This document shows positions 17,962 to 28,897 of a DNA stretch of 64,000 nt, one piece after another. The DNA comes from an uncultured Nostoc sp. (GTDB taxonomy: Bacteria; Cyanobacteriota; Cyanobacteriia; Cyanobacteriales; Nostocaceae). The DNA lies in assembly GCF_937863485.1 (NCBI RefSeq), contig NZ_CALMFY010000151.1, positions 1 through 64,000 on the forward strand. The letters run 5' to 3'. Position numbers and translations under genes: made by a program. The first letter of the stretch is position 1. Each line of letters begins with the position of its first letter. Under the pieces are notes generated by a model. The model worked only from the letters and a program-made list of their open reading frames with translations. It ran no database searches and had not been told where the DNA came from.

Positions 17962-18129
17962 TTATTAGTCTGGAGTTGCAGGAAACTGAAAGCAGTTCTT
18001 ATCTCAGGTAAATCTTGTGATAGGTTGAAAAGACACTATTTTTCCAACTATTTTTTCTCTACGTACCAGCATTTGATAAGTTAGTACATAATCTGAAACA
18101 ATAACAGTAAAAGCAGAGAGGGGATTACG

Positions 18130-19308
18130 TTGAGTCAAAATTCAGATGCCATAGCCCCGCACGGTGGACAGTTGGTTAACCGGATCGCCACACCAGAACA
18201 AAGAGCAGAGTTTCTCTCAAAAGCTGACTTTTTGCCGCGAGTGCAACTTGACGATCGCGCCGTTTCTGATCTAGAAATGATTGCGATCGGTGCTTTTAGT
18301 CCACTGACGGGTTTTATGAACCAGGAAGACTACGATCGCACTGTGACAGAAATGCGACTAGCTAACGGTCTTGTTTGGTCAATCCCGATTACATTATCAG
18401 TAAGCGAAGAAGTCGCTTCTCGCCTGAAAGAAGGCGACTTGCTCCGTCTAGATAACCCCGCCGGTCGGTTTATCGGGGTTTTGCAACTCACGCAAAAATA
18501 CCACTACGACAAAACCCGCGAAGCAATAAAGGTCTACCGCACTGATGATGCCAATCATCCAGGTGTACAGGTACTCTATAACCAAGGTTTAATACATCTG
18601 GCTGGCGATATTTGGCTACTGCAACGCGAACCTCATCCCCAGTTTCCCACCTATCAAATTGATCCGGCTGCCTCGCGGCAAATGTTTCGAGAAAATGGCT
18701 GGAAAACCATTGTTGGTTTCCAAACTCGCAACCCCATTCATCGCGCTCATGAATATATCCAAAAGTGCGCGTTGGAAACAGTAGATGCACTCTTTTTGCA
18801 CCCATTGGTAGGGGCTACAAAAGATGATGACATTGCCGCCGACGTGCGGATGCGCTGCTATGAAATTTTGCTAGAACATTACTACCCTGATGACCGGGTG
18901 GTTTTGGCAATTAATCCAGCCGCAATGCGGTATGCTGGCCCTCGTGAGGCAATATTCCATGCTTTAGTCCGCAAAAACTACGGCTGTACTCACTTTATCG
19001 TCGGACGAGATCATGCTGGCGTCGGTGACTATTACGGCACTTACGATGCTCAATACATCTTTGACGAGTTTGAGCCAAGTGAATTGGGCATTGTGCCGAT
19101 GAAATTTGAACACGCTTTCTACTGCCTGCGTACTAAGCAGATGGCAACATCTAAAACCAGTCCCAGCAAGCCAGAGGAACGCATTCATTTATCTGGGACA
19201 AAAGTCCGGGAAATGCTGCGGCGCGGTGAGTTACCTCCACCAGAGTTTTCCCGTCCAGAGGTGGCGGCAGAGTTGGCACGGGCAATGCGGATAGAAGTAT
19301 CGGTCTAG
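18130..19308 (+). CDS. sat: Sulfate adenylyltransferase (ATP sulfurylase)
   Basis: Makes adenosine 5'-phosphosulfate from ATP and sulfate, the first step of sulfate assimilation. '[13 protein letters not shown]' (about residues 197-209) is the catalytic/ATP-binding HxxH-type motif, and '[13 protein letters not shown]' and 'SGTKVREML' are the other conserved blocks. At 392 residues it is the single-domain bacterial/cyanobacterial form without a kinase tail. No ATG is in frame near the start; TTG at 18130 with GAGAGGGG about 6-7 bases upstream is the probable start. A TTGGGCA tandem repeat begins at the stop codon. Confidence 0.93.
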   Translation: MSQNSDAIAPHGGQLVNRIATPEQRAEFLSKADFLPRVQLDDRAVSDLEMIAIGAFSPLTGFMNQEDYDRTVTEMRLANGLVWSIPITLSVSEEVASRLKEGDLLRLDNPAGRFIGVLQLTQKYHYDKTREAIKVYRTDDANHPGVQVLYNQGLIHLAGDIWLLQREPHPQFPTYQIDPAASRQMFRENGWKTIVGFQTRNPIHRAHEYIQKCALETVDALFLHPLVGATKDDDIAADVRMRCYEILLEHYYPDDRVVLAINPAAMRYAGPREAIFHALVRKNYGCTHFIVGRDHAGVGDYYGTYDAQYIFDEFEPSELGIVPMKFEHAFYCLRTKQMATSKTSPSKPEERIHLSGTKVREMLRRGELPPPEFSRPEVAAELARAMRIEVSV

Positions 19309-19345
19309 GGCATTGGGCATTGGGTATTGGGCATTAGTTATTCTT
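19309..19345. repeat. Short tandem heptamer repeat (TTGGGCA type)
   Basis: About five imperfect heptamers directly behind the sat stop codon; a typical heterocystous-cyanobacterial STRR. Confidence 0.7.
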
Positions 19346-19468
19346 TCTCACTCTGTTCCCTGATCTTCCTCATCTCCCCCACTACCCACACTTTGATCAA
19401 CAAGCAAACAGCATAAACTGTAACTCCTGTAAGCTGCTAGCTGATGGGCTGAGGGCTGATAGCTAATT

Positions 19469-21568
19469 ATGAAACGGCGCACGTTTTTACACAGAATTGG
19501 CTCAATACTCGCGGTATTGGGGATAACTGAAGCTGAGTGGTTGACCTTGGGAAATCGCTATTATCAGGCTTTGGCACAACCCAGTCCGCGCAAGTTGGCT
19601 TTGTTAATAGGTATTAACCAATACCCCAAAATTCCAGACCTCAGAGGTTGTCTGACGGATGTAGAACTACAAAAAGAACTTTTGATTCACCGCTTTGGCT
19701 TCCAAGGGTCAGATATTTTAACCTTAACTGAGGAAGAAGCTAGCAGGGAATTCATTGAGGCGGCTTTTTTGGATCACTTGGGCAAGCAAACTAAACCCGG
19801 TGATCTGGTCGTATTTCACTTTAGCGGCTATGGCAGCCGTGTCAAATTGGAAACATCGTCAGATCCAATGCAAAATGCTCTGGTGGCAGCCAATGTAAGT
19901 AAAAAATTACAAGATGAGAAAATAGTCAACTATATATTAGAAGAAACTCTACTGCTATTATTGCGATCGCTCCCCACAGACCGAGTAACAGCAGTATTAG
20001 ATACTAGCTTTTATGCTCCTAGCACAGTATTAGGATTAAAAATTCGCACCCTTGAGGAGTCAGTAGCAAAGTTAGCAGCAGAGGAAGACTTTCTTAAACA
20101 ACTTAAAACTCAAAACTTACCCAGCACTCCAATTGTTTTAGCAGCTACCTCAAATCCAAAGCAGTCGGCGAGAGAAGGACTATTTTCTGGTTTTAGTGCC
20201 GGGTTATTTACCTACGCCTTGACGCAGTATTTGTGGGAATTCACCCCAGCCACCACAATTCAAGTCGCCCTCTCTCATGTAGAAAATTCTCTATCCAAAT
20301 TGGGTAGCAAACAGCAACCAGCGTTATTAAGTAATCAGAAAAATCAATATATAACGTCTCTATTGCCAGACAGTATGATCGGTGCCCAAGGTGCGGTGAG
20401 TGCCATTGAAGAAGACGGCAAAACCGTGCATCTGTGGTTAGCAGGATTACCTCCACAAGTGCTGCTATACTACGGAGTGAATTCTCGATTCACCCTAGAA
20501 ACAACAGAGCAATTAGTATTGCGATCGCGGACTGGGTTAACTGCAAAAGCCCAAATTTATAAAATTGAAGGTGCAAATTCCCTCCAAGTCGGGCAACTCG
20601 TCCAAGAAGCAGTCCGGGTTTTACCCCGAAATATTAATTTAATAATTGCTCTGGATACTGGATTGGAAAGAATTGAGCGGGTAGACGCTACAAGTGCCTT
20701 TGCTGGATTTTCCCATGTATCCACCGTAGTAGCAGGAGAAAAACCAGCTGATTATCTATTTGCCAAGCAACAGGAAATTCCCAGTCATTATGGTCTATTT
20801 TCTCTTGGTGGCGAGCTAATTCCCAATACCACTGGGGAAGAAGGAGAAGCAGTAAAGTTAACAGTACAAAAGTTAGCGCCAAAATTATCAACCTTGCTTG
20901 CAGCCAAGTTATGGCGACTTACAGAAAATCAAGGTTCTTCCCGCTTGGCTCTGAAGGCAACCTTAGAAATAATTAGTGAGATATCGCCTCGCGTCGTCAT
21001 GCAGCGCCAAACAGCACGAACTTTCAAAACTGAAACTTCGATTAAAAAATCACTCCCCACTCCCGTTGTGCCAGTTGGTAGTCAAATGCAATATCGAGTG
21101 GAAAACCAGAGCGATCGCTCGGTATATTTAATCTTGCTGGGATTAAACAATAATCATACAGCAATTGCCTTCTACTCTTGGAACCCCCAAGAACCAAACA
21201 CAGCGGACACCAAACCCCTCCTCCAACAAGTCGTCATCGCCCCAGGTGAAACCATTACCCTACCCCAAACTAATGCTGCTTCCGAATGGGTGATTTCAGG
21301 ACTAGCTTCTGAGTGCGAACAACAATTGATTTTTAGTACTGCCCCCTTTAGTGCAACTCTCGCCGCCTTGAACACTACTAAATATTCCACAGCCGAAGAA
21401 CAACCGATTGGTCCATTGTTGAATCCATTAGACGTTGCACAAGCCTTGCTACAAGACTTACATAATGCCAGCGCCCTCAAAACGGAGATGAATGGCACAG
21501 CAGCCGACTCATATATCTTGGATGTAAATAATTGGGCAAGTTTTAGCTTTAGTTTTCAGATTGTATAA
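19469..21568 (+). CDS. Caspase-fold protein without catalytic His/Cys (pseudo-orthocaspase)
   Basis: A 699-residue C14-family protein. The N-terminus 'MKRRTFLHRIG' plus a hydrophobic run resembles a Tat-type signal or anchor. The caspase core (about 40-290) has 'ALLIGINQYP', 'LRGCLTDVELQKELL' and 'GDLVVFHFSGYGS'. In active orthocaspases the last motif reads SGHG; here the histidine is Y121. The cysteine motif (usually D-x-C-H-S) reads D178-T-S180-F-Y, so Cys is Ser. It is therefore a Tyr/Ser variant that should not cleave peptides. The long C-terminal part (about 300-699) is beta-rich, with a DUF4384-like segment ('YRVENQSDRSVYLILLGLN'). Likely role: binding or regulation, inferred only. Confidence 0.85.
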   Translation: MKRRTFLHRIGSILAVLGITEAEWLTLGNRYYQALAQPSPRKLALLIGINQYPKIPDLRGCLTDVELQKELLIHRFGFQGSDILTLTEEEASREFIEAAFLDHLGKQTKPGDLVVFHFSGYGSRVKLETSSDPMQNALVAANVSKKLQDEKIVNYILEETLLLLLRSLPTDRVTAVLDTSFYAPSTVLGLKIRTLEESVAKLAAEEDFLKQLKTQNLPSTPIVLAATSNPKQSAREGLFSGFSAGLFTYALTQYLWEFTPATTIQVALSHVENSLSKLGSKQQPALLSNQKNQYITSLLPDSMIGAQGAVSAIEEDGKTVHLWLAGLPPQVLLYYGVNSRFTLETTEQLVLRSRTGLTAKAQIYKIEGANSLQVGQLVQEAVRVLPRNINLIIALDTGLERIERVDATSAFAGFSHVSTVVAGEKPADYLFAKQQEIPSHYGLFSLGGELIPNTTGEEGEAVKLTVQKLAPKLSTLLAAKLWRLTENQGSSRLALKATLEIISEISPRVVMQRQTARTFKTETSIKKSLPTPVVPVGSQMQYRVENQSDRSVYLILLGLNNNHTAIAFYSWNPQEPNTADTKPLLQQVVIAPGETITLPQTNAASEWVISGLASECEQQLIFSTAPFSATLAALNTTKYSTAEEQPIGPLLNPLDVAQALLQDLHNASALKTEMNGTAADSYILDVNNWASFSFSFQIV

Positions 21569-22230
21569 ACATGGAATTCATTAACTTAGTTGTGTATATA
21601 ACAATTCACTTAAAAAATTGCAACGATATGATCAGGCGATCGCTTCTGAATGATAGAGTCCAACCTCACATAGAATTGGTATAAGTAATAAATTAGACTT
21701 TTCAAACAACCTCTAAGAAGTTGAGTATCTTAGTACTTTGAAAAATTTACCTTTTGATAAACCATGTACAGATCAATACGCTTGAATTAGAGCCACATAA
21801 AATATATTGCATAGGTTGGGAAGCCACTGCGCCCTTCTCCCTACAGCCCTTTGGGCATCCTACGGCAGGCGCTAGCCTCTTCCTTTGGGAGAAGGGGAGA
21901 CGCCAAGGACGATGCAGTTTCCCGACGAGCCTTGCAAGTGGCGTTTGAGGAATAAAACCTAACCTAAACGGGCATTTGTTAGGTTTCATTTCGTTCAACC
22001 CAACCTACAATTATTTTTAACTAAACTGTATTAATGTAGAGATGCGAAATTGCACTTAATACCGCTATGCTTTTATGTATTTACATGGTTTATCTGCCAT
22101 CATCAAATATCTATAACTTTTGATTATTAAACTTTTTAAATAATTCATTCGCTAGACGGAGGTAAATAAGTAGTTAAGTGTCTACTTTATTTATTAGGAG
22201 ATGCCAAGAAAATTTTTGAGGTAAAATATA
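21569..22230. other. 662-bp intergenic region with dispersed repeats
   Basis: Holds one end (21696-21715) of the CTTTTCAAACAACCTCTAA repeat, also found at 48945-48963, and a palindromic repeat at 21829-21911. No gene seen; an antisense frame at 21747-21998 runs through the repeat and is not credible. Confidence 0.5.
21829..21911. repeat. Palindromic dispersed repeat (CCCTTCTCC...GGAGAAGGGG)
   Basis: Inverted arms CCCTTCTCC and GGGAGAAGGGGAG enclose 'GGGCATCCTACGGCAGGCG'. A longer relative with a 25-bp internal insertion is at about 40794-40900. Confidence 0.7.
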
Positions 22231-23139
<909 letters not shown>

Positions 23140-23294
23140 CTAAATATAGTCATTAGTTACTAGCTAATGGCTAATAATTAATTCGCCACAGTGCAGGTGG
23201 GGCTATAAAATTAGCTTTACCTGTGCTTATAATAGGTCAGAATCAGCACTACATTTAATTTAGCTAAGTAAAAAGCAGTTCATAAATTTTGCAT

Positions 23295-24191
23295 ATGAAT
23301 AGCCAACCGATGGCCAAAAACATTGGACAGGCAAACTCGAACTCTCGCACTAGCAGCTCACTAGCAGATTTGAAAAATAAGGTAAATAATTTTACTGTCA
23401 TCGATAAGCAAGGTCAGCTAGTAGGAGTAGTTCATGATTTAATTGTGGATGCTAATCGTCGGCTAAACTTAGTTATATCTAACCAGGTGAATCAACAAAC
23501 TGGAGAATATAATCAGCAATTAGCCGATAAACGTCCTTCTTTATTTCGATTGCAGAGCCAGAGAATCAAAAAAATCGACAAGCCGACTAAATCTGTTTTC
23601 ATAGACTTAAACAAATCAGAAATCGAGTATATGCCTGAATATTTAGAGAGAGAAACACCAGGCGATAGCAACTCAACTGAGCAACTAGCCAATAATCAAA
23701 TTACAAATAGCCCAGTTGAGGCAACAAATTCAGAAGAGGCTAGCGAAGAACAGATTATTCGTCTATTAGAAGAACGACTAGTTGTTGAAAGCAGCAAGCG
23801 GAAAGTTGGTGAGGTAATTGTTCGCAAAGTAATCGAAACCCGGATGGTGCAAGTTCCTGTCCGGCGTGAAAAGCTGATTGTGGAACAAATTAGCCCAGAA
23901 CACAAACAACTCGCAGAAATTGATTTAGGACAAGAGGAAATTGATGGTATTGACTTGACCCAAGTAGAAAGACTTGAAGTTACAAATTTTGACAGCGCTT
24001 TAACGGTAAGCGGCGAATTTACTTCGCCTAAAACTGCTAGTTTATTGTTGAATGCGATCGCACTAGAGCGAAATCATGGATGCAAGCTGGTGCGAGTGAC
24101 CATTGCTGTTGAAGATGAGTCACAGCAGAAAAAATACCAGGAGTGGTTTGACCGCTGTTCTAAAGATCAATCAATAAAGCCAGAAAAATAA
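23295..24191 (+). CDS. Second PRC-like/DUF2382 protein
   Basis: About 298 residues, sharing the layout of its upstream neighbour: a PRC-like start ('FTVIDKQGQLVGVVHDLIVDA'), then 'EEQIIRLLEERLVVESSKRKVGEV' and 'VRREKLIVEQISPEH', the DUF2382 signature. A C-terminal extension (about 225-298) is unlike the neighbour. The frame opens at a TTG (23289), but the ATG at 23295 is the better start. Separated by 155 bases from the upstream gene and probably a diverged tandem duplicate. A clear intrinsic terminator follows at 24212. Confidence 0.8.
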   Translation: MNSQPMAKNIGQANSNSRTSSSLADLKNKVNNFTVIDKQGQLVGVVHDLIVDANRRLNLVISNQVNQQTGEYNQQLADKRPSLFRLQSQRIKKIDKPTKSVFIDLNKSEIEYMPEYLERETPGDSNSTEQLANNQITNSPVEATNSEEASEEQIIRLLEERLVVESSKRKVGEVIVRKVIETRMVQVPVRREKLIVEQISPEHKQLAEIDLGQEEIDGIDLTQVERLEVTNFDSALTVSGEFTSPKTASLLLNAIALERNHGCKLVRVTIAVEDESQQKKYQEWFDRCSKDQSIKPEK

Positions 24192-24211
24192 GTTTTTAGA
24201 AGACCAATTAG

Positions 24212-24241
24212 TAGGGTGGGTATTGCTCACCCTATTTTTTT
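24212..24241 (+). terminator. Intrinsic terminator after DUF2382 gene
   Basis: Stem TAGGGTG/CACCCTA followed by seven T. Lies 20 bases after the stop codon at 24191. Confidence 0.85.
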
Positions 24242-24354
24242 GCTAATTTAAGAAAAGAATGTTTAAATTTCCGTTCCCTTGCAGGTAAGTAGACTGTCTC
24301 CAAAGCAACTTAATTTACAATACTAAGCAGTTGCCGTTCTTTTGGCTACTTGCA

Positions 24355-25269
24355 ATGAAATTTCGACTCAAGAGACTTTCACGGAAGAAACGAGAGCGTC
24401 TGATCCCACCGATTCAGATTGAAGTTCGAGATGGAAAATTTGAGATTATGGGTATTGGTGCATGGTATTCTTACTGGCGCGATCCCTACCATCTGCTGCT
24501 AACGATTCCCTGGATTGCCTTTCTGATCCTGATTTGTACTTTTTATGTAACTATTAATACTCTATTTGCCCTAGCTTACTTGATAGGAGGAGATTGTATT
24601 GCCAACGCCCGACCTGGCTCTTTTTTAGATGTATTTTTCTTTAGTGTGCAAACCCTAGCATCCATCGGCTATGGGGCAATGTATCCTAAAACAACTTACG
24701 CCAACATTATTGTCACGATTGAAGCAATGATCGGTTTGGTGGGAATTGCTGTAATGACAGGACTAGCGTTTGCTCGGTTCTCCCGACCCACAGCCCGTGT
24801 GCTTTTTAGCCGTGTTGCTGTAATTACACCTCATGATGCCATGCCAACTCTGATATTTCGCACCGCTAATAAGCGTCGCAATACAATTTTGGAGGCGCAG
24901 ATGCGAGTCTACTTAATGCGCGACGAAGTAACCCAAGAAGGGCAGTTCATGCGTCGGTTCTACGATCTCAAACTGCTGAGGAACCAAACACCTAGCTTCA
25001 CGTTAAGCTGGTCAGTGATGCATGTCATTGATGAGTTTAGTCCTCTATATGGGATGACATCAGAATCGTTAACCCAGACAAATAGTATGCTGATTATCTC
25101 TTTGAGTGGCATTGATGAAACCGTTGCACAAGTGGTTAATGCCCGTCATAGCTATGGTGCTAATGAGATTTTGTGGAACAATCAATTTGTCGATATCTTC
25201 CACCACACACCCGATGGACATCGCTACATTGATTACAACCGCTTCCACGATGTTTTACCTTTAGATTAA
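24355..25269 (+). CDS. KirBac-type inward-rectifier potassium channel
   Basis: About 304 residues. Two transmembrane helices (roughly 43-70 and 118-142, numbered from the ATG at 24355) flank a pore helix with the filter 'TLASIGYGAMYP'. The cytoplasmic C-terminal half has the Kir immunoglobulin-like fold ('PTLIFRTANKRRNTILEAQMRVYLM', 'SWSVMHVIDEFSPLYGMT'). Well-studied KirBacs have GYGDM; here Ala replaces Asp directly after the filter, a position that can affect conductance. The frame can open at a TTG (24331), but the ATG fits better. A plasma-membrane K+ conduit next to DUF2382 stress genes is suggestive only. Confidence 0.9.
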   Translation: MKFRLKRLSRKKRERLIPPIQIEVRDGKFEIMGIGAWYSYWRDPYHLLLTIPWIAFLILICTFYVTINTLFALAYLIGGDCIANARPGSFLDVFFFSVQTLASIGYGAMYPKTTYANIIVTIEAMIGLVGIAVMTGLAFARFSRPTARVLFSRVAVITPHDAMPTLIFRTANKRRNTILEAQMRVYLMRDEVTQEGQFMRRFYDLKLLRNQTPSFTLSWSVMHVIDEFSPLYGMTSESLTQTNSMLIISLSGIDETVAQVVNARHSYGANEILWNNQFVDIFHHTPDGHRYIDYNRFHDVLPLD

Positions 25270-25290
25270 AGGGGATTAAATTCCTGAAAT

Positions 25291-25485
25291 TTACTCCAAA
25301 GTCTGATTGAGTGGTGGTTGTAAGGGTTTAACGACAACCCGACCATTTTCAATTACAGTGCAACTTTTAACCACGCTCTTGCTGTAGTTAACTGGTACAT
25401 TCTGACACTGGCTTTGGTGAGAGATATTTTGCTTCTGTTGTTGATTGAGGACGACAACACAACAGGCGCAGGAGGAGAAGGACAT
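25291..25485 (-). CDS. Possible small hypothetical protein
   Basis: A 64-residue frame, convergent with the Kir gene. It begins with a Cys-rich hydrophobic stretch ('SSCACCVVVLN') and has a polar middle and a Pro/Leu end. No ribosome-binding site or family is recognised. Codon usage does not look random, but the call is weak. Confidence 0.35.
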   Translation of the reverse strand: MSFSSCACCVVVLNQQQKQNISHQSQCQNVPVNYSKSVVKSCTVIENGRVVVKPLQPPLNQTLE

Positions 25486-25796
25486 ATAAAATATTTTGAT
25501 CTCTATATCTATTATCGCCCTACTGGTGCTGTTTAGCTGAAAAATTTACTAACCATGTGTTTTGAATAACTCAGGATAATAAGCAAACTAGCTGTGCGCC
25601 TCTAGCACCCCGAAATTTAATTCAGTGCCGGTTTAAAGCGTATATGTGAAACTATAGTTAGTAAGTACTTGCTTTCTTGTGCTTGTAGCTTGTTTGATAT
25701 ATCTAAACCAAGTAAACAGGAAAGCGGTTATAGATCCCGCCCCGCTTTCCTCCCTGCCCAAACAAGTATGGCAGGGTTAGACAGTGGGCTTTTCTA
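25486..25796. promoter_or_regulatory. Upstream region of hydrolase with GGAAAGCGG hairpin
   Basis: A stem GGAAAGCGG/CCGCTTTCC (25719-25727 with 25742-25750) lies 47 bases ahead of the hydrolase start. It is not followed by a T-run, so a 5'-UTR structure is more likely than a terminator. Confidence 0.4.
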
Positions 25797-27479
25797 ATGA
25801 AAAAATTTTTCAGATACCTGGGTTTAGGTTTGCTATCTACGTTTTTGACTGCTACTCCCGGATTGGGAGCTGAGCGCATTAGCTTTTTTTATCCTCCCTT
25901 CGGGGAATTTTACTTGTCCGTGGACTCGCTGGAAACTTTTGCTAAAAAAGGCAAAATCGATCAAGATTTTTCATTTTATGCTAACCGTGCTACTCCCGAA
26001 CAACTCGCTCAACTGCGGGATTTACTTCAGCAAAGGTTCAATGTCACTCCGACATTAGTATCTCAAGTTACCTACTCACCGATAGGTGAGGAGCTGGTGC
26101 AACAACTGGGAAAATTACTCCTCACTGAGTCTCGACAGAACGGCTTTTATGCCATACGTGCCTCTTTGATTTTGTCTGCTGCTGATCAAGAGGGCTTAAC
26201 AGTTGTGAATTTGCTGCGGAAATTTCCTAGCAACACTATCCGGGTGAATTTCACAGAGGGGTTAAGGATAGTCGATGACTTGTCGCAATTGATCAAAAAA
26301 AAGGATGAAGTTTTTGCCTCTCTTCAAAAAGAAGCGATCGCTGAAGCAGCCAATTCAACAATTGACTTCTCAAAACAGCCAGATTTGCGATCGCCTGGAA
26401 AATACAGTTGGCAGAAAAAAAGCCTAGAGCTAAATGACATTTCTCGCAATCGCCGTCTACCCGTGGATATATATCTGCCAAAAGCAGGTTCACCAAGCAC
26501 TAAAGAACTGCCCTCGCCTCCCTTTCCCCTGATTGTAATTTCTCATGGACTTGCCTCAGACCGCTCTACCTTTGTTTATCTGGCTGAACATCTAACATCC
26601 TATGGTTTTGCCGTTGCTGTACTGGAACACCCTGGTAGTAATGCCAAACGCTTTCAGCTATACTTTGCGGGTTTGGCAGGGCCGCCAGACGCAGCAGAAT
26701 TTATCAACCGACCTTTAGATATCAAATATCTACTCAATGAACTCCAGCGTCTAGACAAATCTGATCCTACTCTCCAGGGAAAACTCAATTTTCAGCAAAT
26801 TGGGGCGATCGGTCAGTCCTTTGGTGGTTATACTGTTTTGACTCTAGCAGGAGCAAATATTAACTTTGGGCAACTAAAGCTAGACTGTAATCCCAATAAT
26901 TCATCCTTTAATTTGTCGCTCTTTTTGCAGTGTCAAGCAACTAAGTTACCACCACTAAATTACGAACTTAAAGACGATCGCATCAAGGTTGTCATGGCGA
27001 TTAATCCGTTTGACAGCTCAATTTTGGGTGAGGGTGGAGTCAGTCAAATTAAAATTCCGGTAATGCTGGTAGCAGGTAGTCAAGATATTTTCGCCCCACC
27101 TGTATTTGAGCAAATTCGCCCCTTCACCTGGCTTTCTGACTCCAATAAGTATCTAGCTTTGATTGAAAACGCCACCCACTTTTCGGCGATCGGAGAATCT
27201 AAAGATGATGTGTTACCTGTACCGTCTACCTTACTGGGCCCCGATCGCGTTGCTGTTTATTCCTATCTTGATGCCCTGAGTGTAGCTTTTATGGAAACCC
27301 ATCTCCTCAATCGCTCTGAATACCGATCATATTTGCAGCCATCCTACGCCACATTTATCAGTAAAGAGCCTCTGAATCTTAGTATTTTACAGTCCTTGTC
27401 GGCAGATCAGTTAAATCAAATTTGGAATGGGCCAGCCCCTTTGGGAAGTCAAAAGTCAAAAGTCAAAAGTCAAAATTAA
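25797..27479 (+). CDS. Exported alpha/beta hydrolase with DUF1400 N-domain
   Basis: A 560-residue protein. Signal peptide residues 1-24 (ending GLGA). The DUF1400 domain (about 25-150), a cyanobacterial helical module, precedes an alpha/beta-hydrolase fold: oxyanion region 'LIVISHGLASDRS', nucleophile elbow 'GQSFGG' and a late 'ATHFSAIGE' that can supply the catalytic His. This resembles the platelet-activating-factor acetylhydrolase-like group, so a lipid or ester substrate in the periplasm is likely. The last 10 residues (SQKSKVKSQN) are encoded by an AAAAGTC tandem repeat. A fragment of a paralogue of this gene occurs in the chimeric pseudogene at 33701-33786. Confidence 0.85.
   Translation: MKKFFRYLGLGLLSTFLTATPGLGAERISFFYPPFGEFYLSVDSLETFAKKGKIDQDFSFYANRATPEQLAQLRDLLQQRFNVTPTLVSQVTYSPIGEELVQQLGKLLLTESRQNGFYAIRASLILSAADQEGLTVVNLLRKFPSNTIRVNFTEGLRIVDDLSQLIKKKDEVFASLQKEAIAEAANSTIDFSKQPDLRSPGKYSWQKKSLELNDISRNRRLPVDIYLPKAGSPSTKELPSPPFPLIVISHGLASDRSTFVYLAEHLTSYGFAVAVLEHPGSNAKRFQLYFAGLAGPPDAAEFINRPLDIKYLLNELQRLDKSDPTLQGKLNFQQIGAIGQSFGGYTVLTLAGANINFGQLKLDCNPNNSSFNLSLFLQCQATKLPPLNYELKDDRIKVVMAINPFDSSILGEGGVSQIKIPVMLVAGSQDIFAPPVFEQIRPFTWLSDSNKYLALIENATHFSAIGESKDDVLPVPSTLLGPDRVAVYSYLDALSVAFMETHLLNRSEYRSYLQPSYATFISKEPLNLSILQSLSADQLNQIWNGPAPLGSQKSKVKSQN
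27448..27476 (+). repeat. AAAAGTC heptamer repeat at the gene's 3' end
   Basis: Four units of the heptamer form the final codons and stop context of the DUF1400 hydrolase gene. The same heptamer recurs at about 35728-35752. Confidence 0.8.
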
Positions 27480-27686
27480 GAACCACCAAAATAAATTTAG
27501 GGGCTTGAGTCAACTGACGTAGTATTTCTTGTATTACGTGTCTCGAAATACATTTTTTTATTTTCCACTCAAGTGGACTCAAAGCCTTGCTCAGTCTTAT
27601 TTAGAAGACTTTAGCTATTAGCCTGAGAATTCATTCTCAGGCGGTTGTTGGGAATGGTGGAATATCTCAGTTTTAACGGACTTTAG

Positions 27687-28025
27687 TTATAAAAGAGGAA
27701 CTTTAGTTCTGGGCGGTTTATGTTTAGAACGAAATAGCCCTGCTCCCAGCCTTATCCATTTATTGATTGGCGGAAGATATTCGTCGTTTTCGACTAGGCG
27801 AAGAAAGTCTGGTTGAGGGTCAATGAGCATGAGCGCTAAAGAACATTTTGGTTGTGCAAATAATCTCGCCAAAAAAATCTACCTAGCCTTAGCGTGACGA
27901 CCAAGATTTAGGAATATCCAAAAAATAAAAGTTCTCTTCTGTTTCAATGATATTTTTGGCAAACCTCTCATAATTTTGCTGTTTTCGCCCTCCAGGGCGA
28001 AAGCGACGGCTTTTGTTTTTATAAC
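27687..28025 (-). pseudogene. Possible decayed coding region
   Basis: Two neighbouring minus-strand frames look protein-like: about 28025-27895 (basic, 'SRRFRPGGRKQQNYERFAK', no start codon) and 27872-27687 (61 residues, TTG start, 'CSLALMLIDPQPDFLRL'). They are separated by stops and a frame change. I cannot name the parent protein; a broken mobile-element or resident gene is likely. Confidence 0.25.
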
Positions 28026-28029
28026 TGAT

Positions 28030-28897
28030 AAGTGCCTTGCCTGTAAGTAGGTGGGTGGGGAAATTTATAAGTATGTCATTGCGAGTGAAACAGAGTGCAA
28101 CAAAGCAATCACAAAGACTTTGATAGTTTTACATTCTGTTATATAGTTAGGTTTATTCGTGCCTAATTTATGTGTTTCCTATGTAAATATCAAGGTTATA
28201 TACAGCTAAGTCTAAATAACAATTAGCGCATTTTAGAACGAACATAAAATCTTTATATTTTTTTTCTAAAATTTTATCGTTTCTTTATTTATTTACAAAA
28301 AATTTGTGTATTCAATAAAGCTTTTTTCCAATTTATCAATAATTCAGCAAAATTAAACGTTTTAATATTAAAAGAAATTATATATGTTACAACTAATACT
28401 GTATAAAATGATACAAACAAATTATCTAGCGTAAAAATACTTATTCAAAAATGTCGAATCCCAGTTTTTAGTTTTATAAATTTTGTTTAAGTAAAATTGG
28501 TATAAAAACGTTATCTGGTAGCTTGATTATATCTTGAATTATGGGAATTTTAGTTATTTTATCAGTATTAATACGTAATTAGCTTAAGTTATACATTTTT
28601 CGAGAAAATTAAGCTTTTAAATCGCCATCTTTATATCAATATATATTGACGCCTGCGATTTTTTGATAAATAAAAACTTCTTTTTAATTAAATTTGTATA
28701 AATAGTAACTATGTAATATTTTTCTGAACCAGTGTAATACACATTTCTTAAATATTTAACTGCTTGACCTATTTCGTAAGAGGAGTAATAATACTCTTAA
28801 CGGCACAAAAAAGTTACTAAATATACACTTTACGTTTATATTTATTACTTTTGAGTGACGTGACTTTAATCCCAACAATCAAGCGAGAACTAAAATC
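28030..28897. other. AT-rich region without genes
   Basis: More than 800 bases of very AT-rich DNA with stops in all frames. It precedes the GG-leader peptide gene and may hold a long 5' region. No repeat family or RNA gene recognised. Confidence 0.4.
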
